Positions 33,187 through 42,650 of a stretch of 64,000 nucleotides of DNA are shown one piece after another. This stretch comes from Acanthopleura granulata (lineage: Eukaryota; Mollusca; Polyplacophora; Chitonida; Chitonidae), in contig JABBOT010000007.1 of assembly GCA_016165875.1 (NCBI GenBank), positions 20,274,197 through 20,338,196 of the forward strand, written 5' to 3'. Position 1 is the first letter of the stretch. The number at the start of each line of letters is the position of its first letter. The notes below the pieces were generated by a model. The model ran no database searches. It had not been told where the DNA came from and saw nothing but the letters and a program-made list of their open reading frames with translations. The position numbers and the translations under genes are program-made.

Positions 33187-33400
33187 CACGGACGGCACCA
33201 ATCTGCGGTTTCCTCGCCCTCTGTGGGGTCGCGGAGGGCACGATATTATTAAAACCGCGTTCCTCGAGACCTCCGCGACCCCACGCAGAATCCAGATCGG
33301 TGTCTTCCGTGCATTGGGCGGGAGAGCGAAGGTCGCAGTTTTGTCACAACCGCGCCTCCGCGGGGTCGAGGAAGGCACTGACAAAAATGGACACTGTCAG
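33187..33400. repeat. GC/CpG-rich inverted-repeat element
   Basis: Arms 33187-33237 and 33270-33311 pair: CACGGACGGCACCAATCTG with CAGATCGGTGTCTTCCGTG, and the perfect 15-mer GTGGGGTCGCGGAGG (33223-33237) with CCTCCGCGACCCCAC (33270-33284). A second smaller hairpin follows, TTTTGTCA ... TGACAAAA around CCTCCGCGGGGTCGAGG (about 33340-33385). The base composition is sharply unlike the AT-rich surroundings. Confidence 0.75.
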
Positions 33401-33639
33401 AGGGTGTACTCCTCTAACGCTTAAGGTTTCGTACCTTCCATTAATCGGGGTATTAGTAACAGTTTAGCAAAAACAATGGAAATAGGGAAATGGGGATAAT
33501 TCGCTTAACCCTGCTGAGGTAGGCGGTGAGGGAAATTCTGTTAGTAGTGAAAGAAATTCTGCCAGGATATTGAGTGAACACTGTTCCTATTCCGACATTT
33601 GGCCAGAGTGCATAAACAGGTTTTCCAACAGATACGTTC

Positions 33640-34470
33640 ATACCAGTTTCAACATGGCATCAGCAATGCCAGAGGTACCCTTTATTCTAACTGCACGAGG
33701 TGGGCAAAAGCTTTGCAATGCCGGCTACTTCTATCTGGTCAACCATCATTATTTACCTAAAGAATTGTGGCGATGCACAAAATCGGGGTGTTCGTCGGGC
33801 TTGACTATTAGTTCATAGTTCATGTTACTATTGACATATTAGTTCATGTTTCCAATACCTACAACAATCCTCCCAGCCCTACCGGGCTGCTTTTCAGCCT
33901 GTTATGGCAAATATACGCAAACGAGCCCGAGATGAACTTATCCCCATGACGTCTATTTATAGCGAAAGATATCTATGCTAAGATCAGATGAGACCGAAGT
34001 AGCCAAAGTCTTCCCTACATTGACCAGTGTGAAATCAGCCCTATACCAACAACGAAGTAGAATCCTTCCATCTATTCCAAAAACCCTTGACGAACTGGGC
34101 CTCCTTGGAACCTTGACAGAAACAAAAGATGACCGGATAGTTCTGTTGGGTACAGCGAACATTCTACAGCATCTGTGCTCAGCAGATAAGATGTTCTGTG
34201 GTAGGACTTTCTATTCTACACCGAAGCCCTATAAGCAGATCTACACCATTCACCCGAGTTTTTTAGTTCATCACAATTATCAAGACCGAACAAGCCGCAA
34301 ATGAGATGAAGATTTTTCAGATTGAAGGTGGGTCAGCTCCTCCTCTTCAGAGGCGCAAATATAGAAAACTGGATGCCAGATTGACACGTCTTAAAATGGC
34401 ATTTGAGCAGCAACTGATTGATGTGATGCGATGTGCTGATTCTGCATCACACGTTCTTGCTATTTAAATG
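33640..34470 (+). pseudogene. FLYWCH zinc finger / MULE-type transposase-derived gene, broken
   Basis: Starting near 33655, FILTARGGQKLCNAGYFYLV then ELWRCTKSGCSSG gives a FLYWCH zinc finger (RG-L---GY-Y ... WRC----C); the final His region is lost to stops at 33816 and 33840. A shifted frame (33904-33980) adds MANIRKRARDELIPMTSIYS, and a third piece (33981-34290) reads EVAKVFPTLTSVKSALYQQR, TLDELGLLGTLTETKDDRIV and the start of the MULE catalytic domain (MFCGRTFYSTPKPYKQIYTI). From 34305 the typical C-terminal tail follows: IFQIEGGSAPPLQRRKYRKL and DARLTRLKMAFEQQ. Most of the MULE DDE domain is therefore deleted. A dead copy of a widespread animal family. Confidence 0.8.
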
Positions 34471-35076
34471 TGCATTCAGCATCATCAGTTAAATATTACT
34501 GTATTATTCGTATATATTCGGTCACATTGTAAAAAGTTTTGCTTATTTAAAAAAAAAATAAATGACACACTAAAATTTATTCAGTTTGTTTGAGTTTTGC
34601 ACATAGTACACATATATGACATAGTGTATATGTCTATCAATCTACAGCCATTGTAGACCTACTCCTCCCACTCTGTAACCGCATCTGGCGATTATTAAAG
34701 TTAACCATACCAGCTTATAGCACATCGGGATTCATAGGCGTTAGCGGAATAAACATATCAGCCACCACAATGAGCAGATTAGCAGATCTCTATTTCAGAC
34801 GCGTTAGATTTGCATAAGTAAACAGGCGCCAGAGGGTGTCATCCGCAAGACACGACGGAAATAGAAAATGCCGCGAAACGGGGAGGTTCAAATATACATA
34901 GAGCAAGTATGAATTTAGGTTGAAGGAGAAAGCCAACGACACTGATGCTATGTCCTACAGCGTGACGTTAGCGTCCCCAACAGGGTCCCGAATGTGAAGT
35001 TAGGACTCGGAATCTTGTTAGGACATATATTGTACTGATCTACATATGATAGCTGGAAAACACAGCCGTACATGTA
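34471..35076. other. No recognisable gene
   Basis: AT-rich sequence between the FLYWCH pseudogene and a LINE fragment. Nothing supported. Confidence 0.35.
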
Positions 35077-35435
35077 GATAGGGGCTGGGTGAGTTTTAGG
35101 CGTTGTAGCATATAGAAAGCTAAGTTTCGCTTGTTGAGTAAAAAAGGTTCATTAGCCTCTACGTGTAAACTCTCTACTGGTGAGGTTCTAGAAGCACCAA
35201 GGCTCAGTCTCAAATCTTGGTGATGGGGAGGTGGGGGGGTCCAACATTTTCATGTACGATTTGCTTGTGGAATGGTGTAAATGGTGATCCATAGCCTAAT
35301 TTAGACCTCACCAGTCATCAATATATATTTAATAAAACGGATCGGTCAGGGCCCAAGTCGGTGCTACACACAAGCTAAATTCCATTGACAGCCTTTGTAC
35401 ATTTGGCTTTAAGCAGTTTTATGTGGGATATATGC
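35077..35435 (-). mobile_element. Fragment of the RNase-H-bearing LINE (RT thumb region)
   Basis: Aligns by eye with 61350-61700 of the copy near the right edge: GGTTCATTAGCCTCTACGTG, AAACTCTCTACTGGTGAGGT, AAAGCACCAAGGCT-like, GATCGGTCAG and TCGGTGCTA, CCTTTGTACATTTGGCTTTA. More diverged than the other copies. Confidence 0.8.
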
Positions 35436-35594
35436 TGGTCAGGTGAGGAGGATGTGTGTGCACCCGCCTCCAGTTTTCAATCCAGGCCCATCCATAAGAA
35501 GGTCGTCTCATCTGTGCTCTGAGCAACGGTATACTGGAGAACTCACAGCCATCTGCCATTGCAAAATTTCTTGTTCTTCTTTTTCACACCATGT

Positions 35595-36390
35595 CATCTA
35601 GAAGGAGCTCTACAAAAAATGTCAGCAGAAGTGAATCTGTACCTTCGAAAACAAGAAGAAAAGCAATGTGCAGTGAGTGAAATCGTTGTCGCTCCTACGT
35701 CTAACTCTGATTCTGACCTCGCGAAGCAGCATAAGGCGACTGGATTTGGTGATATTAGCTTTGTAAATTTACATATTACGTTTAAAAACGAGCTCCAGTC
35801 GTAAGCTGAAGAAAGTGTGCAAACTGAGACAACAGAATTAGCCAAATCAATCAACCTTCTCGATGACAAAGTCACTGGGATTACCAGCACTAAGCTACCG
35901 CAAACAGCTACGGAAATCGCTAAAGAAGAAACAGAAAGGCTAAGATTACATATCTGGAATCGTAAGTGGAATTTAATGGTAAAAGGCATTGCTGGAACTA
36001 CACTCAAAGATGTGCTCGGGGCGAATAAACTTTTGCGAGATATGTTCTGTAATTAGCTCAAAATATCCAGAGAGGAAGTCGAAAGAATGCTGTTTTGAAC
36101 CGTGCACGGACTGGCCCGTGGCAAGGAAGGCCTTAAAAACATAATTGTTCTGTTGCTACGCCTCAGGGATCGTGATCGTGTGTTGACAACAGCCCGAAAA
36201 CTTCCTTGCGGCACTATTCCCCAGTGCTGTTCCTGATCTCCCCCCAGTCTTAGCTCGACGTCGGTATGAGCTGCAAAAACATCTACACAAAATGGCATCT
36301 GATGAACAAGTGAAGTACAATATATCATAGCTCGGAGATGCTCCTTTCCTGAAATTTATTCTAAGACATTACCGTTGAGGAGAGGCAAGA
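35595..36390 (+). pseudogene. Non-LTR retrotransposon ORF1 (RNA-binding, coiled-coil type), broken
   Basis: ORF1 of such LINEs forms the RNA particle. One frame from about 35619 runs through a helical region (SAEVNLYLRKQEEKQ ... KSINLLDDKVTGITS) into the RRM-like part LRLHIWNRKWNLMVKGIAGT, LLRDMFCN, LKISREEVERML and HGLARGKEGLKNIIVLL with RDRDRVLTTARKLP, interrupted by stops at 35802, 36054 and 36093. A frameshift near 36230 leads into the C-terminal domain: VPDLPPVLARRRYELQKHLH and MASDEQVKYNIS. It has the order coiled coil, RRM, CTD. No ORF2 follows in this orientation, so it is an isolated 5' remnant. Confidence 0.7.
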
Positions 36391-36640
36391 AAGCAGATGC
36401 ATTACAAAAAAATTAAAAATAATGCATGTAAACTACATGCCTGTAGTTCTAGCATACTTTCAGTACTGTACGGATATGATCTGTCGTTACGTATTAAATT
36501 TACGATAACAGTTTTGCTCTATTTGTAACTATCTAACCTGGAACTTTGACCTTTTTTGTTCTTTCTTTGCCTTTGGTGTCATGAAATGAATGAATGAATG
36601 ATTATGGTTTTACGCCACATCGGCAATATTCCAACCATTT

Positions 36641-38440
36641 TTAATCTGAGTTTTTAATCTTTGTAGCGTGTTGAAGGCTGAGTTTTATACGCCTGTGATA
36701 TATAGAAGGTTCATTATCCTCTACGTATAAACTCTCTACTGGTGAGGTTCTAAACACACCAAGGCTGAGCCCCAGACCCTGGTGATGAACCGGATCCAGC
36801 ATTTTAAGATATGTTTTCCTACCGGAACCATAAATGATGGACCAATAGTCCAACTTAGACCTCACGAGGGAACGATATAAATTAAGTAAAACTGATTGGT
36901 CAGCACCCCAATCGGTGCTAGACACGACCTTAATTAGAGCGAGAGCCTTTGTACATTTAGCTTTAAACATTTTTATATGGATTATAAAAAATAATTTCTT
37001 GTCAAACATAACCCCTGAACATATATTTTCCTCAACCATCTTCACTCGTTCACCACAAAATTTAAGCTCAGGGTCTAGATGAAACTTAAGTTTATTAAAG
37101 AAATGCATGCGGACGATTTTACACGTAGAAAATCTAAAACCATTGGCAACTGCCCATTTTTTGATCTTATTGAGACAAGCTTCAGTTGCCACTCGATGTT
37201 ATTCATATTTTTATCACGGTAGCATATTAGGATAACATCTACATATAAAGAACCCCCAGTGCCAGGTGTTAATGTTTTAGCCAAGGTATTAATTGTAATA
37301 CTGAACAGTGTTCGTGAAATAATACTGCCCTGGGGCACACCCATCTCCTGCTCACGAGCGTCAGAAAGGGTGGACTCCACCCGTACCTTAAACTGACGCT
37401 CATATAAAAATTCACATATAAATATAGATGAACGACCTTTTCAAGCTCATATCAGAAAGACCTTTTAAGATGTTATATCCCCATGTGGTGTCGTAGGCCT
37501 TTTCTAGGTCGAAAAATATCGACACCACATGTTCGAAAAAAAGTTTCAAATCGAACAAGGTGATGTAAAGTAGATCGACCTTGACGAAAGCCACATTGAA
37601 CATTTGATTAAAGCTTGTTGGCTTCAAGAAACCTAACAAGTCTATCATTAATCATCCGTTCCATAGTCTTACAGACGCAACTGGTAAGAGCCATGGGACG
37701 GTAATTACTTGGATCACTATGATACTTACCCGGTCTAGGAACCGGGATAATATACACCTCTCTCCATGGTGGCGGGAAATTACTAGTAATCCATATATAA
37801 TTAAGCAAGTCTCCAATGGATCAGATGGTAAATGGTTTAGAAGTTTATAATGTATATTATCCGGGCCGCAAGCAGTATCGTGCGCCTTTTTTAGAGACGT
37901 TTTAAGCTCTTCCTTGAAAAAAGACGATTATAGTTTTCTAAATTCTTAGAAGAAAAGGACAGTTTCAGTTTCTCCTGGTTTTTATTATGCTGAAATTCAG
38001 GATAATAACTCTCCGATGAAGATTTGTGGGATATTGTTTCAGCTATTTCATTGACTATATCATATCATATGGTGAAGTTAATAAACTATCGCCATCCTTT
38101 AAATGCTGACATTTGGCTTTATTGTCCTTTCCCTTGAGATTCTGAACCATGTTCCAGACCTTACGCATGGGTTTTTTGACGTAATGCCAGAAACAAAGTT
38201 CCGCCAACAAGATCGTCTCTCAGACTTAATTAATCGACGGGCCTTAACTCTAAATATACGGACTGGGTTTAAATCATTATTGTCTGGGCAATGATTAAAT
38301 CTGCGCTCGGCCTTTTTACGGTCCTTAAATGCTTTGCGACCGTCTTTATCATACCAAGGTTTACTTTTGGATTTCGGATTTGTCGAGATCTTAGGTATGG
38401 TTCTATCAGCTGCTGTTAATATAAGTTCATTTAATATCAA
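36641..38440 (-). pseudogene. LINE ORF2 reverse transcriptase, copy 1
   Basis: Reverse-strand pieces in order: the linker KSKPWYDKDGRKAFKDRKKA (38400-38340); SNYRPMALTSCVCKTMERMI (37750-37690); IFFDLEKAYDTTWGYNILKG (37530-37460); EMGVPQGSIISRTLFSITIN (37340-37290); the catalytic box SLYVDVILICY (near 37240), in which YVDD has become YVDV; and the thumb with SSTDWGADQSVLLNLYRSLV (36900) and GLSLGVFRTSPVESLYVEDN (36730). Loss of one catalytic Asp plus frameshifts and missing endonuclease core make it inactive. Confidence 0.85.
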
Positions 38441-38980
38441 AGGAACATATGCAGCATTTCGCCATCCTGAAGTTAGTATCGGGAAAAACAGGGCTGTGAA
38501 TTATATCATTATTCACTAAAATAGAGAAGCCGCCACAAGATAGTTTTTCCTCTTTAGAATATTTATAATGGTGTATAATTTTTCAGTGATCTTTGATCTT
38601 TCTCAGATGCCTTCAGGTGAGTTTCCCGAAGACAAAGGGCAATTGGATTTAAAGATTGAACTAACTGTGTTGTTTCAATAAAATTTATTTTAAGACCTCG
38701 ACAATTCCTCTGCATAATTTTGTCTAAGGAAGTCACTATGGAGGGAGGCGTATGGACGATTTGTGTTTGGACTGTGGACGGCCCATTTTGGGAGACCTAC
38801 TAGTAGATCTCGCCGGTGCAGATGATGTATCCATCATGTCCGCATAGAACGTTGAAGGACCAACATCTTCCAACGATTCAAAGTTATTGAAAATTTGGAT
38901 AGGGTTCCCGGTAGCCTTGGAGGGACGCTCTGTGGGGCCACTAGGTTTATCTTTCTTATGATATTTATCACCCGCTGCAT

Positions 38981-39187
38981 TTAGTAAAGATTCAACGGGT
39001 TATGTATAAATAATTCTACCCGCACACTATACGGCCCAATAAACATTGATGTTGGGAGAGACGGGTTATTAAATGCTATGTGATACGTATTTGTTTTAAT
39101 AAGGTTACCGTCTCTCTTTATAATAAAAAGTTTGACCTTGATTAAGCCCTGGTCCTTCAGTTCCTTTGATATTTCTTGTTCTGTCAT
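38981..39187 (-). pseudogene. LINE ORF1 remnant (RRM-like), copy 1
   Basis: The frame MTEQEISKELKDQGLIKVKL ... RDGNLIKTNTYHIAFNNPSL, SVRVELFIHNPLNL has the pattern of the RNA-binding segment of I/Jockey-type ORF1, which normally leads into CCHC zinc knuckles. The knuckles are absent here; the frame goes straight into the Ser/Arg-rich region before ORF2. It is upstream of ORF2 in the right order. Confidence 0.7.
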
Positions 39188-39590
39188 GTCATATATATCT
39201 TGGTCTCTGTCACGAATAATGCCGTGAGAGCAGTTTAAGGTTTTATGTGTAACAGAAATAGCTTGCTCCCCAATATTTTGAATTTAGGGTAAATCAATGT
39301 ATTGTTGTTTCCGAAAACAATCTAAAGGAATTTTGCTAGATTTCAATTTTTGGACTTGTCCCTGCGTAGCTCTGCTATGTTTTTTAATACAAAGGGACTA
39401 CTTTTCATCGTTACCTGATTCTCATTTTTATTAGATATCACCAGAAAGAATAGGATGTAAGTAAGTACTTCCCGATTCCACATCCAGTAGTATCTCGTTT
39501 TTCCTTTTTTCCCCCGCAACTGTCGAAGGCTGTGACATAGAAACATTTGGAATAAGGGAATTAGAGGTAGACGAAACGGTTTGCCATTAC

Positions 39591-40118
39591 ATGTACGACG
39601 AAACCCCTCCTGCGAGTAACCAGCAGAAGGAGGGACGAGAGTTCCACGCCATTCTCGGTAAGATGGATTTTTCACTCATACTCGAGCAGATCGAATCTAA
39701 TAAATTAGAAACGGCCTACTCGATTGACCCTACTGCCTCCGCCCAGACATCCGAACATGTTACTAACAAACTTCCAAGACGGAAAGCAATGACTCTATAC
39801 CAAATCGAGATATATGAAGGTTGGTATCCGGACATCTGGTCTGGCGTGGCCAGCCGATTGATGGGAGCAGGCCATCCGACCGCCCGTCTTTGGAGAAGTA
39901 AGGGCCGAAGTGGAGTGTTGGGCGTGAGGATCTCGCAGGATCAACACGCCCTCAGCCACCAGGGTCCAGTCCTCCCCCATCACGGGTCGCAACCCTTGGC
40001 AAACACGTTGCCCCTTTTAGTCGCCTTGTACGACAAGCCCGGGGAGCCTGAGGAACTAATCTATTCACCGAAACCACACGGGAGAGCCCTCTGTTCACCT
40101 TTGCCATATTATTTCTGA
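39591..40118 (+). other. 175-residue open frame antisense to the LINE 5' end
   Basis: A long plus-strand frame with no family motif (starts MYDETPPASNQQKEG, ends HGRALCSPLPYYF). On the opposite strand the sequence carries GTCGTACAAGGCGACTAAAA and GGGTTGCGACCCGTGATGG, which I take as LINE 5'-untranslated sequence. The relatively GC-rich, open antisense frame is likely incidental, but it is among the longest frames in the window. Confidence 0.35.
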
Positions 40119-40142
40119 GTAAATCTTGAATCTGTATAAATG

Positions 40143-40396
40143 TTTTATTTACTTATTTATTTGTGTTTTACGCCGTATTCAAGAATATTTCATTTATACG
40201 ACAGCTGTCAGCATTATGGTGGGAGAAAAGAGGGTAGAGCCACTACCAACCGCAGGTTTCTGGTGAACCTTCCAACGTACGACCGGAGAGAAAGCCAGTA
40301 TGAGCTGGACTTGAACTCAGAAGCCCCGCATTGGTGTGAGGCTCCCGGGTCATCACGCTGCGCAAGGGCGCTAATCAACTGAGCCACGGAGGCCCC
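40143..40396 (-). mobile_element. SINE family A, full length
   Basis: Reverse-oriented: TTTATTTGTGTTTTACGCCG, ATTCAAGAATATTTCATTTA, GAGCTGGACTTGAACTCAG (B-box complement) and the intact head CAACTGAGCCACGGAGGCCC. Weak candidate duplication TATAAATG / TATAGAAATG. Confidence 0.9.
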
Positions 40397-40559
40397 TATA
40401 GAAATGATATTTACCCTGGCAAGTTAGTTTGTCCTACAATTTCAGCCCTTTCACCAGTAGTTCTGGATGAATATGTAAATAAAGTTTCCATTTATTGCAA
40501 AGATGCAAACGAATGATTTTAGTTGCAAAAAAGCGTGCTCATCTACTCATCTCTTGACC

Positions 40560-40790
40560 TTATGGAGACAAAAGCTCCAGTCAGCGCTTAATGTTATTCA
40601 TATTCTTATGACGGAAGCACATCCGGAAATCATCAACATAAAGAGGCCTTTGTGTCCCATGTTAGAGTTTCGGCCAAGCTGTTTATTTTGGGGGCTAAAT
40701 GGTTTCGGCGATAAAATGCTACCCCCGGGGTACACCTATATTTTCTTCACTAGACTCAGAAAGACTCCATCTCACTGACGGTCAGATGGC
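40560..40790 (-). mobile_element. Diverged LINE fragment (RT catalytic region)
   Basis: Resembles the 61890-62090 part of the 60101 copy: AATGTTATTCATATTCTTAT, GGAAATCATCAACATAAA, ATGCTACCCCCGGGGTACAC and GACTCAGAAAGACTCCATCT. A 29-base piece of the same LINE tail (CTCAGCCATATCGTGGCGAG) sits at 40893-40921. Much more decayed than the other copies. Confidence 0.65.
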
Positions 40791-41030
40791 TCCCGTTCTC
40801 TATGCAGGGAGGCTTGGCATTTCCCACACAAATAATAAAAGACACTAAGGAAACGATGTAATGGTTGGAAGTATCTTAACGTCAGGCCGGCTATATCTCA
40901 GCCATATCGTGGCGAGAAAACAACAACATTAGAGTGCCTCGTTAATATACGCCTGCTGAGTTACGCTCTGAAATGACAGCATTTTTGAATTACATAAACA
41001 CTAGTGATTACTGCAGCATCCAGATCACTG

Positions 41031-41270
41031 ATTTATTTATTTATTTGATTGTTATTTTACGTCGTACTCAAGAGTATTTCCCTTATATGATGACGGCCAG
41101 CATCATGGTGGGAGGAAATCGGGTAGAGCCCGTAGGAAACCCATTACCATCCCACATGTGCGACTGAAGATAGGGCCATTGTGAGCTGGGCTTGAACTCA
41201 CATCGATCGCATTGATGAGAGGCACGTGGGTTACTGTGTTGCACTACCACGCTATCCCACTAGAAAGCCC
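41031..41270 (-). mobile_element. SINE family A, diverged
   Basis: Reverse-oriented: TTTATTTATTTGATTGTTAT, CGTACTCAAGAGTATTTCCC, GGTGGGAGGAAATCGGGTAG, GAGCTGGGCTTGAACTCACA and a damaged head. About 30 bases around the ACCTTCCCACGTACGG block are lost. Confidence 0.85.
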
Positions 41271-42049
41271 AGAACATCATTGAAACAATATATTCTTTAC
41301 ATTATAGTTTTATAGTTACGACATTATGTACAATCCAGGTAATCTTTGTCTCTGTTGATCCAATCACATCTGTCATCTGCCCATTTCCCGGAACTCCATG
41401 GGAATACATAGGGTACTGCATCATCTTTTAATTTTCGAAAGGTAACCTTATCCCCAATGAATCAAAGTAGATGACATTTAGTTTCCTGTCACGAAAGGCA
41501 AAGAAGACAAAATTATGATGGATAGTATTTATAGTATACAGCACTTCAGATAAATTTTCAGTTATTATGTTTCAGGTTTTATCAAAGGTTCGCAGTGAAA
41601 CTACCTAACATGTATGTTAATACCCAAACAATACTTGGAAAGTAACACTAAAACGCTCTGCTACTAGCAATAACGACCACCTTATTACATCAACAGCGAT
41701 TCACAAATACTTGTAGAAGGGTAACCCAGTGAAGACAAACGCTTCTAACTGTCAACAAGATACTCGAATGGAGCATATTACTGAAATGTCTTCGAGTATA
41801 ATGTGATAACAAGTAATCAAGTAAAATCGAAGCTTCAAGGTACCCATTCCTTCTTTAGTGAAGTCCAAGTAGTGATAGGTACCCTCTGCGGAAAAGTGGC
41901 GTTTGCACACCACAGTTGAAGGTGTGAAGTGTTAATGTGGTAAAGCCATTCAATGCCTCTAGCTAACTGGGGTTTCTGAGCTCATTGCGCTTATATCGGC
42001 TGCTAAGGACGCTAAGATATTATGAGGTCATTTTAAGGAAAAAAGTAAC
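41271..42049. other. No recognisable gene
   Basis: AT-rich, no long frame. Right end probably contains the decayed start of the LINE endonuclease that becomes readable at 42050. Confidence 0.35.
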
Positions 42050-42650
42050 TCTTCAACTGATTCAAATGGCTCTTTAGATGCAGACTTTATTGACAATATT
42101 GATTTGGTTTTGTTCAATGAGTAATGTGGAACAAGACTCGACATCTGCTCGGATGACTTGTGTGTCATTGATCTTATACTGAAACGAAGTTGTTGACGTT
42201 CTGCATGATGGGTGGATTATCAATAATCCAGTGGAAGTGACCATTACACAGTAATTGCTACGTGTGAGTTGTCAACGCATTATAAAGATATAGGTAGCCA
42301 GTCTAGATGAGAACCGATTAGGATATGTGTACCAAAGAGTGCTTGACAACATTCGATGAATGTGTTGTTTTTAATAGCAGTGTAGGTGCTGTAAATTCTG
42401 GAGCCAGTTTTTCCATCCCCAAAGCTGCAGGTACAAGCCTTCGGTTTCATTGTAGACAGTGGAGGATGCTGAAACCACCTATTACCGCTATAGTGCACAG
42501 AGCGGGGAATCCTACACCCATTTATAACACATCATTTACTGCGGAATACACAAAGTTGTTGTACAGCGAGCATTGGTGGAAATTCTGTTTGGGTATCACT
42601 ACTTCCAAACCTCTGAACAGAGTATTGTCCAAGGTACAGTAAGTGACGAG
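42050..42650 (+). pseudogene. LINE endonuclease C-terminus and linker, plus-strand fragment
   Basis: Plus strand reads GSLDADFIDNIDLVLFNE, then GTRLDICSDDLCVIDLILKR and GSDHYTVIATCEL; the D-LT and GSDH pattern is the C-terminal part of an APE-type endonuclease of I/Jockey LINEs. A second frame (42325-42642) continues with CLTTFDECVVFNSSVGAVNS and GASFSIPKAA, the linker before RT. No RT follows. It is opposite in orientation to the other LINE copies in this window. Confidence 0.7.

Larger units (their letters stand above)
36587..40118 (-). mobile_element. LINE with APE endonuclease/RT/RNase H (I/Nimb-like), copy 1, internally deleted
   Basis: Reverse-strand copy with the same 3' tail as the copies at 57281 and 60101 (plus strand GAATGAATGAATGATTATGG then TTTTACGCCACATCGGC). 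Relative to the 60101 copy it lacks about 1.2 kb at the 3' side (RNase H and C-terminal domain) and about 440 bp of endonuclease core near 38460. It extends further 5', adding an ORF1 remnant (38981-39187) and a probable 5' region up to about 40118. The RNase H in the sister copies places it in the I/Nimb-type group rather than Jockey or CR1; the clade is inferred. Confidence 0.85.
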
